This document shows positions 54,406 to 62,848 of a DNA stretch of 64,000 nt, one piece after another (positions within the stretch are counted from its first letter, which is position 1; every line of letters begins with the position of its first letter). The notes beneath the pieces were generated by a model, which was not told the DNA's origin, made no database searches, and saw only the letters and a list, made by a program, of their open reading frames with translations. The stretch is from contig NZ_RQGD01000034.1 in the NCBI RefSeq assembly GCF_004770745.1, forward strand, positions 434,001 to 498,000. The letters are read 5' to 3'. Source of the stretch: Leptospira ognonensis (lineage in GTDB: Bacteria; Spirochaetota; Leptospiria; Leptospirales; Leptospiraceae). A program made the translations under genes and the position numbers.

Positions 54406-55538
54406 ACGCAAAAGAAAAGATCATCGTTGCTATGAGTGGGGGAGTTGATAGTGCGGTTGCCGCGGGACTCCTCATGGAACAAGGCTATGATGTGATCGGT
54501 GTGAATTTACGCACCTGGGAATACGAAGCGCCTGCCTGCGATACCACAAAAAAGTCATGCTGCTCACCTGAGGATATCCGTGATGCACGGGATGTAGGAC
54601 TTTCTTTGAAGATACCATTTTATGTGATCAAAATGGAGAAAGTTTTTGGAGAAAGAGTGATCGAAAGGTTTATCGCTGACTATAAAGATGGCAGAACACC
54701 CAATCCCTGTGTCGAGTGTAACACCTTTGTTAAGTTTGGTGCTCTTTTTGAGCAGGCAAAAAAATTAGGTATCTCTAAAATTGCAACGGGACACTATGCA
54801 CGCGTGATAGAAGTGGACGGTAGATTTGCCATTCGCAATGCCGTGGATTCTGGAAAAAATCAGGCCTACTATTTATACGGTCTCTCCCAAGAAAATATAG
54901 CAAATACAGTGTTTCCATTAGGTGAGATGCAAAAATCAGAAGTCAGAGAGATCGCAAGACGTATGGGTTTGCCTGTTGCCGATAAGGCCGAATCTCAGGA
55001 AATCTGTTTTATCCCTGAAAACGATTATAGAAGTTTTTTAAAAAAGAAGGGTGTGGAATTCACTCCCGGTTACTTTAAATTGAGATCGGGAGAAATCATT
55101 GGAAAGCATATAGGAAAAGAAGGGTTTACCATCGGCCAGAGAAAAGGTCTCGGGATTGCTTGGAAAAATCCTCTTTACGTACTTTCGATAGAAGATGACG
55201 GAACCGTCGTCCTCGGCGAAGATGAAGAAACCTTCTGCGAGAGTTTTGTCCTCGAAGATATCACGTACCAAGGATTGCCTGAACTTCCTGTAGGGGAAAG
55301 CATGGAAATGCGTGTTCAAATTAGATACCGTGCCCTTCCCGTGGCTTGCCTTGTAACAAATATGGGTTCTGAGTGGTATGTAAAATTTTTAACGGATGTT
55401 AAAAGTGTTGCTCCAGGTCAGTCTGCCACATTCTATCCACCAAGCGCCGATTATCTGCTAGGTGGCGGTATCATTCAAAAAAACTCTATCAAACTGAAGA
55501 GTAGAGAAATAGCCACGGCTGCCACCAGTGGCCTCTAG
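54402..55538 (+). CDS. mnmA: tRNA-specific 2-thiouridylase
   Basis: The 378-residue protein has an N-terminal PP-loop (VAMSGGVDSAVAAGLL). Catalytic cysteines lie in NPCVECN (first) and SQEICF (second), and the tRNA-binding region FTIGQRKGLGIAW and C-terminal beta-barrel are present. It makes the s2 modification at U34 of Lys, Glu and Gln tRNAs. The start is a TTG overlapping the stop of the upstream gene (TTGA). The next gene begins 12 bases after the stop. Confidence 0.96.
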   Translation: MNAKEKIIVAMSGGVDSAVAAGLLMEQGYDVIGVNLRTWEYEAPACDTTKKSCCSPEDIRDARDVGLSLKIPFYVIKMEKVFGERVIERFIADYKDGRTPNPCVECNTFVKFGALFEQAKKLGISKIATGHYARVIEVDGRFAIRNAVDSGKNQAYYLYGLSQENIANTVFPLGEMQKSEVREIARRMGLPVADKAESQEICFIPENDYRSFLKKKGVEFTPGYFKLRSGEIIGKHIGKEGFTIGQRKGLGIAWKNPLYVLSIEDDGTVVLGEDEETFCESFVLEDITYQGLPELPVGESMEMRVQIRYRALPVACLVTNMGSEWYVKFLTDVKSVAPGQSATFYPPSADYLLGGGIIQKNSIKLKSREIATAATSGL

Positions 55539-55550
55539 GATTTTTTAAAA

Positions 55551-57803
55551 GTGAAATCAGTCGCTGATAAAACGATTCTCATTATTGGTGGTGGACTATT
55601 GCAAGTTCCCATCATCCAAACTGCCAAAACCATGAAATTGAAGACATTGGTCGCTGATATGAATCCAAGTTCCATCGGTTTCCAAATCTCTGACGAAAAA
55701 ATTCTCATGTCTACGAAAGATGTGGAGGGAATGGTTCGAGAGGCAAAAAAGTATTGTAAAACACAATCGATACACGGTGTTATTACGGCGGGAACAGATG
55801 CTTCCATGACAGTGGCGGCGGTAGCCTCTGCGATCGGGCTGCCAGGGATCAGGTTCATTGATGCAGAAGCGGCAACAAACAAAGTAAAGATGAGACAAAG
55901 GTTGAAAGAACACGGGATTCCAATCCCTCGTTTTGCTGCCGTTTGGTCTTTGTTAGATGCAAAAGATGCTCTAGATTCTCTTACATTTCCTCTTGTCATG
56001 AAACCTGCTGACAATATGGGCGCACGCGGTGTCATTAAAGTAAACAATAAGGATGAAATCCAACATGCATTTCGACATGCAAAAAAATTCTGTCCCACGG
56101 GTGAATTGATTCTTGAAGAATACATGGAGGGACCAGAGTTATCTGTCGATGCACTCGCCTTCGATGGACAAATACGCATGACTGGGATCGCCGACCGCAT
56201 CATTGAGCGTGAACCGTATTTTATCGAAATTGGGCATAACATGCCTTCTGCGCTTCCATCATCAGTTTTAAAAGAAGTTGAAGATGTTATGAGCCGTGGA
56301 ATGAAAGCACTTGGAATACATCTGGGTGCGGGCAAAGGCGATATCAAGGTGACTAAAGACGGAGTGAAAATCGGAGAGATAGCCGCTCGCCTATCCGGAG
56401 GTTTCATGTCGGCCTTCACGTATCCTCTTTCCACAGGCGTCAATTTAAACAGAGCTGCACTTCTCATCGCCCTCGGCGAAACGCCAGACAATCTAGAACC
56501 TGTATTAAATAGAGTTTCAATCGAAAGATCCTTGCTTTCACCGCCAGGAAAATTATTGCAGATTCATGGTGCAGAGGAGGCAAAGAAGATTGAAGGTGTA
56601 AGTGAAGTTTTTCTGCAATCAAATCCTGGTGATGTGATTAAAGAACCCACAAATAACATTGATAAGTCGGGCCATGTAATCATCACAGCGGATACATTAA
56701 ACGAAGCAAATCAAATATTTGAAAAAGTTAAGAATACCATTCGTTTTGAGGTTGATGAAGTTTTTTCCGTTTCGGAGAAAGAAATCGCGGACGGTGCGAG
56801 ACTCCGATTTGGAAAAGAAATTTGTTGGGTTTGTAAGGTTTGCGACGGCGTCAATTGTGCATCTGGTGTTCCTGGCATGGGCGGCGTGGGCAGGATGGAA
56901 ACTTTCCAAGATAATTATACGGCATTGCAAGAATATCATATAATACCTAGATACATTAGAGATCACGTCATTCCAAACATCGAATCTACCTTTCTTGGGT
57001 ATCCACTCAAAACACCAATCATGTCAGCACCAATGACAGGTGTTGGAACAAATATGAATTTTGTCATGACGGATGCAGATTATGCACAAATTGTGACTCG
57101 CTCTTTTATCCAAAATGGATCTCTTGCTTGGCTAGGTGATGGCGCCACCCCAGAAAAATATAAAATTATGTTAGCTGCTCTTGAGAAAGTAGACGGAAAA
57201 GGAATACTCATCTGTAAACCAAGATCCGATGAGGGCTTGTTACTTGAAAGACTTCACGAAGCGCAATCATTAGGAATTTTTGCGGTAGGAATGGACATTG
57301 ATGCAGTGAATTTTAAAACCATGACGGTTAAAAATTTAAGTAGCATTGCTAGGAATATAGAAAAACTAGCTAAAATAAAGGAAAACTTAAAAATACCATT
57401 TATTTTGAAAGGGATTATGAGTTTAGAAGATTCTAAATTAGCCATGGAAGCTGGATTTGACGCGATCGTTGTATCGAATCATGGCGGGAGAGTCCTGGAT
57501 GGCTTGCCTGGAACCGCTAGGGTCCTCCCTGAGATCTCAGAGTTTGTAAACGGTAAAATTCCCGTACTCATGGATGGGGGTATACGAAGTGGAATGGATG
57601 TTTTTCGATCTCTTGCACTCGGGGCAGACGCCGTGCTCGTCGGAAGACCAGTCGCTATTTCTCTTGTGGGTGGGGAAGAAGCAGGAGTTAGATTTTTACT
57701 CAATCGATACACCGAAGAGCTTCGGCAAAGCATGAGCATCACCGGAGCAGAGTCAATTTCCCAAATTGAGCGAAACATGTTGAGGCATCGATTTTTAGGC
57801 TAA
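55551..57803 (+). CDS. ATP-grasp / FMN-dependent alpha-hydroxy-acid oxidase fusion protein
   Basis: The 750-residue protein starts at a GTG. Residues 1-400 form an ATP-grasp ligase of the carboxylase/carbamoyl-phosphate type: a Rossmann-like start KTILIIGGGLLQVPII, the ATP-binding FPLVMKPADNMGARGVIKV, ELILEEYMEGPELSVDAL, and the Mg-site GEIAARLSGGF. Four cysteines then occur as CWVCKVCDGVNC (Cys425, 428, 431, 436), followed by GVPGMGG. Residues about 440-750 are a complete FMN alpha-hydroxy-acid oxidase barrel: LQEYHIIPRYI, Lys620 in FILKGIM, His644/Arg647 in SNHGGR, and VLMDGGIRSGMDVFRSLALGADAVLVGRP. The Cys-bearing oxidase resembles stand-alone Firmicutes proteins. The substrate is unknown; coupling of ligation and oxidation is inferred. 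Confidence 0.85.
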   Translation: MKSVADKTILIIGGGLLQVPIIQTAKTMKLKTLVADMNPSSIGFQISDEKILMSTKDVEGMVREAKKYCKTQSIHGVITAGTDASMTVAAVASAIGLPGIRFIDAEAATNKVKMRQRLKEHGIPIPRFAAVWSLLDAKDALDSLTFPLVMKPADNMGARGVIKVNNKDEIQHAFRHAKKFCPTGELILEEYMEGPELSVDALAFDGQIRMTGIADRIIEREPYFIEIGHNMPSALPSSVLKEVEDVMSRGMKALGIHLGAGKGDIKVTKDGVKIGEIAARLSGGFMSAFTYPLSTGVNLNRAALLIALGETPDNLEPVLNRVSIERSLLSPPGKLLQIHGAEEAKKIEGVSEVFLQSNPGDVIKEPTNNIDKSGHVIITADTLNEANQIFEKVKNTIRFEVDEVFSVSEKEIADGARLRFGKEICWVCKVCDGVNCASGVPGMGGVGRMETFQDNYTALQEYHIIPRYIRDHVIPNIESTFLGYPLKTPIMSAPMTGVGTNMNFVMTDADYAQIVTRSFIQNGSLAWLGDGATPEKYKIMLAALEKVDGKGILICKPRSDEGLLLERLHEAQSLGIFAVGMDIDAVNFKTMTVKNLSSIARNIEKLAKIKENLKIPFILKGIMSLEDSKLAMEAGFDAIVVSNHGGRVLDGLPGTARVLPEISEFVNGKIPVLMDGGIRSGMDVFRSLALGADAVLVGRPVAISLVGGEEAGVRFLLNRYTEELRQSMSITGAESISQIERNMLRHRFLG

Positions 57804-57806
57804 AAT

Positions 57807-59006
57807 ATGGAAAAAGAGATCACCGATATTGATGGCATTCTCAAGGTTGTCTCTGCACTTTTCGGAAAGTTGCCCGTATGCATCATCCATGAAAATAAAG
57901 AACTGCCTGTTAAAATCATTGCTCTAAAAAACAAAGCACTGATCATCAATTCAGCTTTAAAATTTACAAGTAAGGCAAGAATCCTAACTCTTGTTCACAA
58001 CGGCAGCAAGTTTCTAGCCCAATTCACGTTAGTTGGAGGAGACGGCAATGGCATTGAAGTCTTACAGCCTCTCAAGATTTCGATACGACCTGCGACAAGG
58101 CAAGGAAACAGGGTTGAAGTGGCTGATTCAGCAAACGGGTCACTTCGTGTCACGAATCTGATAAACATAGTAGATATCACTAAGGCGATTGGCTTTGATG
58201 ATAAAAAAGTCGATCTCATTTTACTTGCCTATAGAGCCAAATTGGCAAAAATATTTCCAACTTCTTCAATCTACTTTGCAGGTAGGGCAGACAATCGACT
58301 CCGATTGATGCAACATTATGATAAATCGATCTATATCATTGATCGAAAGAATAAATCTACCGCTAATCCTTTGTATCTTCCTTTTGATGAGTATTTGCGT
58401 ATATTTGATACATCTAAATTGGCAGATGATTTGATTTCTGAGATTGCCTTACCTATTCGATATAAAGGTTATATGAGCTTAGGTTATATCCAAGTTCTCT
58501 CTGATAAACCTTTGGATATGGAAGTATTCAATCAAATTACACTTTTTTCACAAGCAATTTCAAGGGATATCGTTGCTACAGGCGTGTTTCAGGAATCAAA
58601 AGAAAATTGTCCTGTGATTGATTTGAGTTCGGGAGGTATCAGTTTCTTACATGCTCCGACAAGAGCATTTAGTAGAAATGTTACGATGAATGGAACCATT
58701 ATTTTCGATCTTGTCATGAATGCAGATACGAAAGCAACATTTCGAGGAGTCATAAAAAACATTAGGAATTTAGAAGCTAACTACCGAGTAGGTTGTCAGT
58801 TCTATCATCCGAATGTTCGTGATCAGGAAATATTGGAAACTTATTTAGGGGTTACCTCGCCAACACCTGAAGAGGGAATTGCAAAGATTCCCGACGATTT
58901 TTCCTCTCAAGAATCTACTTCTGCCGGGGATCAAAAAGAAGAATTAGATCCCATGCAGGCATTTGAAGATGAGACTGAAGATATACCCTCTTCAGAAGAA
59001 TTGTGA
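57807..59006 (+). CDS. PilZ-domain protein, probably Leptospira DUF1577 family
   Basis: The 399-residue protein has an N-terminal part of strands (LPVCIIHENKELPVKIIALKNKALIINSALKF) that fits the Leptospira DUF1577 family as I recall it. The C-terminal ~110 residues resemble a PilZ domain, with the DxSxxG motif CPVIDLSSGGISFL followed by FRGVIKNIRNLEANYRVGCQFYHP. The usual RxxxR of c-di-GMP-binding PilZ is not clear just before it, so nucleotide binding is uncertain. An acidic C-terminal tail follows. It lies three bases after the fusion gene and overlaps the pseudouridine synthase by four bases (GTGA). Confidence 0.7.
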   Translation: MEKEITDIDGILKVVSALFGKLPVCIIHENKELPVKIIALKNKALIINSALKFTSKARILTLVHNGSKFLAQFTLVGGDGNGIEVLQPLKISIRPATRQGNRVEVADSANGSLRVTNLINIVDITKAIGFDDKKVDLILLAYRAKLAKIFPTSSIYFAGRADNRLRLMQHYDKSIYIIDRKNKSTANPLYLPFDEYLRIFDTSKLADDLISEIALPIRYKGYMSLGYIQVLSDKPLDMEVFNQITLFSQAISRDIVATGVFQESKENCPVIDLSSGGISFLHAPTRAFSRNVTMNGTIIFDLVMNADTKATFRGVIKNIRNLEANYRVGCQFYHPNVRDQEILETYLGVTSPTPEEGIAKIPDDFSSQESTSAGDQKEELDPMQAFEDETEDIPSSEEL

Positions 59007-59953
59007 AAGCTTATAAAAGTAATGTTCCTGACACTTTTCATTCCCTTTCCGTCCTAGAATATCTTCTCAAAAGGTTTCCTTACCATTCCGAGGAGGAGTG
59101 GACTCTTCGTATCCTTCAAAATCAAGTGTTGGTAAATGAATCTAAAGTACCCCCTAGACATATACTTACAAAAGGGGACGAAGTTGCGTATTTACCTTTA
59201 GACCTAAGTCGAGGAGAACCACCGATTAACATAGAGTATACAATCGTATACGAGAATTCAGATTTTTTAGTCGTCAATAAACCCCCAAACATTCCCGTAC
59301 ATCCTTCTGGTCGGTATAGGACGCATACATTGCTCAATCTTTTGGAGAATGAAAGAGGGATAGGGACTTGTTTTCCGGTACATCGACTCGACAGGGAGAC
59401 ATCGGGTGTAATGATTTTTGCAAAAAAAAAATCATACCAGCTAATGTTGCAAACTTTGTTTGAACAAAGACTCGTCCAAAAACATTATCGAATCTTTGTT
59501 TTTGGAGAATTTCCACAATCAGTCAAAGCAGAAGGTTTTATCGGACCGGACAAAACTTCCGAGATAAGAAAAAAACAACGCTATCATACAGATCAATTTG
59601 AAAATGCCAAATTTTGTATTACAGAATTTAATTTAATCAGCTATCATCCAGCAAAGCTCATTTCTTATCTAGAAGTCAAACCAGCCACTGGAAGGATCCA
59701 TCAGATCCGCGCCACCTTGCTATCATTAGGATATCCTGTCGTGGGAGACAAGTTATATGGAATCCGAGAAACTGCTTTTCTGGATTTTGTCAATCATGGT
59801 GAAACGAAATCCTTATCCAAGGAGCTAGGACATTCACGTCAAGCATTGCATGCTACGGAAATCTCCTTCTTTGATTCGATAAGCGAAACAGATTTTCATT
59901 TTTCAGCACCGATTTCTCAAGACTTAATCTCTCTTGTCGTTTCTAATCCATAG
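59003..59953 (+). CDS. rluA: RluA-family RNA pseudouridine synthase
   Basis: The 316-residue protein starts at a GTG. An N-terminal S4-like RNA-binding domain (LEYLLKRFPYHSEEEWTLRILQNQVLVNESKV) precedes the catalytic domain, with the Asp-bearing HRLDRETSGVMIFAKKK, PPNIPVHPSGRY and the binding-site segment KPATGRIHQIRATLLSLGYPVVGDKLYG. It isomerises uridines in rRNA or tRNA; which site is not predictable, so the symbol is a family label. It is coupled to the PilZ gene. Confidence 0.85.
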   Translation: MKAYKSNVPDTFHSLSVLEYLLKRFPYHSEEEWTLRILQNQVLVNESKVPPRHILTKGDEVAYLPLDLSRGEPPINIEYTIVYENSDFLVVNKPPNIPVHPSGRYRTHTLLNLLENERGIGTCFPVHRLDRETSGVMIFAKKKSYQLMLQTLFEQRLVQKHYRIFVFGEFPQSVKAEGFIGPDKTSEIRKKQRYHTDQFENAKFCITEFNLISYHPAKLISYLEVKPATGRIHQIRATLLSLGYPVVGDKLYGIRETAFLDFVNHGETKSLSKELGHSRQALHATEISFFDSISETDFHFSAPISQDLISLVVSNP

Positions 59954-60025
59954 ACTATGTCTCATTTTCAATTTTAAAAAACATTCCTTTCGATTCATAA
60001 ATTGTACCGATCCTTTCAGTAAGAA

Positions 60026-60031
60026 AGGAGG
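60026..60031 (+). promoter_or_regulatory. ribosome binding site of the methyltransferase gene
   Basis: AGGAGG at 60026-60031 lies 12 bases before the ATG at 60044 and only 3 bases before an in-frame TTG at 60035. The ATG is the better start although its spacing is somewhat long. Confidence 0.5.
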
Positions 60032-60043
60032 CTTTTGCAACGG

Positions 60044-61198
60044 ATGGCAGGAGCGATTAAACAATTACGCGACGAAAGTCGTTATATTTATGGTGAATTT
60101 TGGACCGCAAAACAGAGACAAGGTCACCCGATTCATCACACAGTGAGCTACAGAGCTTCTTTTAAACCTGAGCTACCTTCCTTCTTTATGCATGAATTTT
60201 TAAAGAAGAAAAAATGTGTAGTTTATGATCCGTTTGGTGGCCGTGGGACAACTGCCGTACAGGCAAATATTGATGGTCACATAGCTATACATAATGACAT
60301 TCACCCTCTATCTATTTTTTTAGCTAGTTCAAGACAGTATGTTCCAAGCCTTTCAGAACTCACAGAAAAAGTAGAGTCTCTGGATTTAACGAAACATGTT
60401 TGTGAGGAGGAGGGAGATGAGAAATTATTGCCTTTTTTTCACCCGAGAACTTTGTCAGAGATCAAAAATCTAAAAAAATATTTAGCAGAGGATCAATCTC
60501 CTTTGATGAGGTTTATCGGACTAATCGCTTTATCAAGATTACACGGCCACAGTTCTGGATTTTTTTCAGTTTACACTTTCCCTCAGCTTTCGATTCCTTC
60601 TGAGGCGCAAAGAAAAAATAACATCAAAAGAAATCAGACTCCGGAATACAGGTCGATTAAGCCACGGATCATTCAGAAAATGAAACGGGACTTATCAAAT
60701 CCCATGCCTCCTTTCTATCATGAATTTTCTCGCGAAAATAAGTATACGTTAGCATCTGCGAATCATGTGCCAGAGATCGAATCTGATTCTGTGGATTTGA
60801 TTGTCACCTCACCACCATTTTTAGATAAGGTGGACTATGAAGGAGATAATTGGTTGCGTCACTGGTTTTTAGACATTCCGAAAAATGCAGAAAGGAAGCT
60901 CAGTATTTTTAGCAATGTGAAGGAATGGAATCGTTTCATACAATCCACCTTAAAGGAATCGTCTCGCGTATTAAAAAGAGGTTCCCTTATGGTTATGGAA
61001 GTGGGCGAAGTGAAGAAGGGCAATGAAATCATTAACTTGGATGAAGACGTCGTTCAAATGGCCTCGGGAACAGGGCTCATTTGGGAGAAAACGTACATTC
61101 ACACGCAAGCCTTTACAAAACTTTCGAATTGTTGGCAGGTGTCCAATAATGAGAAGGGAACCAATTCAAATCGGTGCGTGGTCTTACGTAAAATTTAG
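60044..61198 (+). CDS. DNA methyltransferase, SPPF (N4-cytosine-type) class
   Basis: The protein has 384 residues. The SAM-binding motif I comes first ([18 protein letters not shown]) and the catalytic motif IV later ([19 protein letters not shown]), with about 180 helical residues between them that could hold a target-recognition domain. TSPPF is typical of N4-cytosine or some N6-adenine enzymes. A C-terminal strand pair follows ([16 protein letters not shown]). No restriction endonuclease or specificity gene is adjacent, so it is an orphan. An RNA target cannot be excluded. Preceded by AGGAGG. Confidence 0.8.
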   Translation: MAGAIKQLRDESRYIYGEFWTAKQRQGHPIHHTVSYRASFKPELPSFFMHEFLKKKKCVVYDPFGGRGTTAVQANIDGHIAIHNDIHPLSIFLASSRQYVPSLSELTEKVESLDLTKHVCEEEGDEKLLPFFHPRTLSEIKNLKKYLAEDQSPLMRFIGLIALSRLHGHSSGFFSVYTFPQLSIPSEAQRKNNIKRNQTPEYRSIKPRIIQKMKRDLSNPMPPFYHEFSRENKYTLASANHVPEIESDSVDLIVTSPPFLDKVDYEGDNWLRHWFLDIPKNAERKLSIFSNVKEWNRFIQSTLKESSRVLKRGSLMVMEVGEVKKGNEIINLDEDVVQMASGTGLIWEKTYIHTQAFTKLSNCWQVSNNEKGTNSNRCVVLRKI

Positions 61199-61268
61199 AA
61201 AAAATATTCTAGAGTTTAAAGCAAAATTCACGTTACAGAGCGACCGAACAAAGAGTCTAAAGAATAAG

Positions 61269-61679
61269 ATGTATAAATGTATGCTTACCTTTAGTCTCTT
61301 CTGCTTTGGCTTTTTCTCCGCATCCATGGCGGATTCATTCAATCAGAAAGCGCACCCGATCACATTTTCAATCAAAAAGGTAAGCGAAGGGAAATACCAG
61401 TTGCAAATGGACCTTCCACCAGATTACGGATTCCAAAAACTAGCTCCGCATAAGCTTCTATTATCGTCAAAGGGAGGTTTGGCTGTGAAAAAAGCGGACC
61501 TAACATTGACAGGGCCCACGCATCCTAAGAAAGTGGAATACTTCGAGTATGTAAAGGCAATGCCCCTCACACTCGAAGGAAAGGGAAGTCTAGAATTGAA
61601 TGGGAAAATCTTTTATTGTAATTTCGTCAAAAATATTTGTATCCCAGGTAAAGTATCGGAGACAATAGAAATCCCGTAA
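61269..61679 (+). CDS. small secreted protein, possibly DsbD-N-like
   Basis: From the ATG at 61269 the protein has 136 residues. The signal peptide is MYKCMLTFSLFCFGFFSASMADS. The mature part is beta-rich (ITFSIKKVSEGKYQLQMDLPPDYGFQKLAPHKLLL). A Cys pair lies near the C-terminus (YCNFVKNICIPGK), reminiscent of the N-terminal domain of DsbD-type thiol:disulfide exchangers, which carries a Cys pair near its end; this resemblance is weak. It starts 71 bases after the methyltransferase stop and converges on the lipoprotein gene ending at 61684. Confidence 0.65.
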   Translation: MYKCMLTFSLFCFGFFSASMADSFNQKAHPITFSIKKVSEGKYQLQMDLPPDYGFQKLAPHKLLLSSKGGLAVKKADLTLTGPTHPKKVEYFEYVKAMPLTLEGKGSLELNGKIFYCNFVKNICIPGKVSETIEIP

Positions 61680-61683
61680 TCGA

Positions 61684-62154
61684 TCACTCCAAGCCGTTCG
61701 TCACGAGTTGTTTTAAATCTTTTTTCTGAATTTGGTATAAGAAAAAATATCGACCACCAATAGAAATATTCTTATCAACGATTTTCCCTTCTTTTGAAAT
61801 TTCCCGAAGCTCTTTTTTACCCTTCTCGGAAAGAATGGGAGGAGCATGTGTTTTCAAAAGATTGAGTGCTTTTTGTTCGGCGATACTTTTTGCTTCTTCT
61901 TGTCTTGCGTTAGCATCTGTGAGTACACTCGAAATCGCAACTTGAAAGAGGGAGCTCGTGATGAAGCCCTCTTTCGCTTTGGTGAATTCAATGACCTCTG
62001 GCGTATTTTCTCGATTTTCTTCTACCGTCACGATGGTCTCTTGCGGCTTTTTAATTTCAGCTTCTGGTGCCGACTTACAAAGATTCATGTTGAAAATGCA
62101 AAGGAAGGTAAGTGCCACTGCATAGCTTAATTTATTTCGTTTGGTCTTTCTCAT
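61684..62154 (-). CDS. hypothetical lipoprotein
   Basis: From the ATG at 62154 the protein has 156 residues. The signal RKTKRNKLSYAVALTFLCIFNMNLCKS is of lipoprotein type with an atypical lipobox (MNLC). The mature region has a helical segment (TDANARQEEAKSIAEQKALNLLKTHAPPIL) and a short C-terminal strand pair (ISIGGRYFFLYQIQKKDL), resembling LPP20-like small lipoproteins with an 'A..kAl..a..' helix, though I cannot confirm this. The start overlaps the end of the lipoprotein gene upstream by 23 bases. Confidence 0.7.
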   Translation of the reverse strand: MRKTKRNKLSYAVALTFLCIFNMNLCKSAPEAEIKKPQETIVTVEENRENTPEVIEFTKAKEGFITSSLFQVAISSVLTDANARQEEAKSIAEQKALNLLKTHAPPILSEKGKKELREISKEGKIVDKNISIGGRYFFLYQIQKKDLKQLVTNGLE

Positions 62155-62824
62155 CTCTATCAAAATCCTCTTCTTTTTTAAAAATGGAATCTGGAATCAC
62201 CGTATTTTCCACCTTTGCAAAAAGATCTTTCTGTATATTTCGAAATAGGAAAGTACATTTTGATTTGTCCGAGTAATCTTCTTTATAAAGGATCATTTCA
62301 TTCATAAACCACGAAAACACCTGGGAATATACTTTTCGGTCCGGATCTTCTTTTGGGGGACCTGAATTCAAGGGTGTTGTTTGTGCAAGTGGCAGGGTTT
62401 GGCCTGTAACGGGTGTGGAACCAGGAATCGCACTCGTCGTGGCGCTAGTGGTTGTCGCACCGGGAAGGCCGGTGATTGTCGTCGTTGAAGCATTTCGTTT
62501 CAATCTCGCCTTGCCCAGCTTTGATTTGTTGTAGGTTTCTATCGAATCGCCGAATCGATATTTGTCTCGATGGACTTCTAAGAGAAAGGGGACAACTTTT
62601 TCTTCTCGTTTCAAAAAGGCTACTCTTCTGCATTCGTCCCTTTTGGCACGACCAGACATTTCTATATAGGTAAGCGGAACCTCTACCTTCACTTGAAAAA
62701 ATTCTCGAGATAAGAAACCTTCGTCGGTCTCATTTTGTAGTGCGTGTTCGACGAGCAAGGGATCTGCAGGGCGAATGCTAGAGCAGGATACACAAAAGAG
62801 CAAAATAAGAAGTTTACGATTCAT
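62132..62824 (-). CDS. hypothetical lipoprotein with a Thr-rich linker
   Basis: The 230-residue protein has signal RKLLILLFCVSCSS, with lipobox FCVSC. A folded N-terminal region (EFFQVKVEVPLTYIEMSGRAKRDECRRVAF) is followed by a Thr/Ala/Gly/Pro-rich linker (about residues 112-155), then a second small region (YSQVFSWFMNEMILYKEDY). The unrelated sequence and the low-complexity linker suggest a surface or periplasmic scaffold. It and the 61684-62154 gene overlap and probably form a two-gene operon divergent from the M16 protease gene 25 bases away. Confidence 0.7.
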   Translation of the reverse strand: MNRKLLILLFCVSCSSIRPADPLLVEHALQNETDEGFLSREFFQVKVEVPLTYIEMSGRAKRDECRRVAFLKREEKVVPFLLEVHRDKYRFGDSIETYNKSKLGKARLKRNASTTTITGLPGATTTSATTSAIPGSTPVTGQTLPLAQTTPLNSGPPKEDPDRKVYSQVFSWFMNEMILYKEDYSDKSKCTFLFRNIQKDLFAKVENTVIPDSIFKKEEDFDRDEKDQTK

Positions 62825-62848
62825 TTTCCTGTCTCAAGGTTGCAGAAG

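Noticed and set aside
55535..56491. A 318-codon open frame on the minus strand, rich in Ser, Arg and Pro
   Set aside because: It lies entirely antisense to the ATP-grasp part of the fusion gene, has no recognised motif, and the plus-strand frame has clear family signatures. It is a codon-bias shadow.
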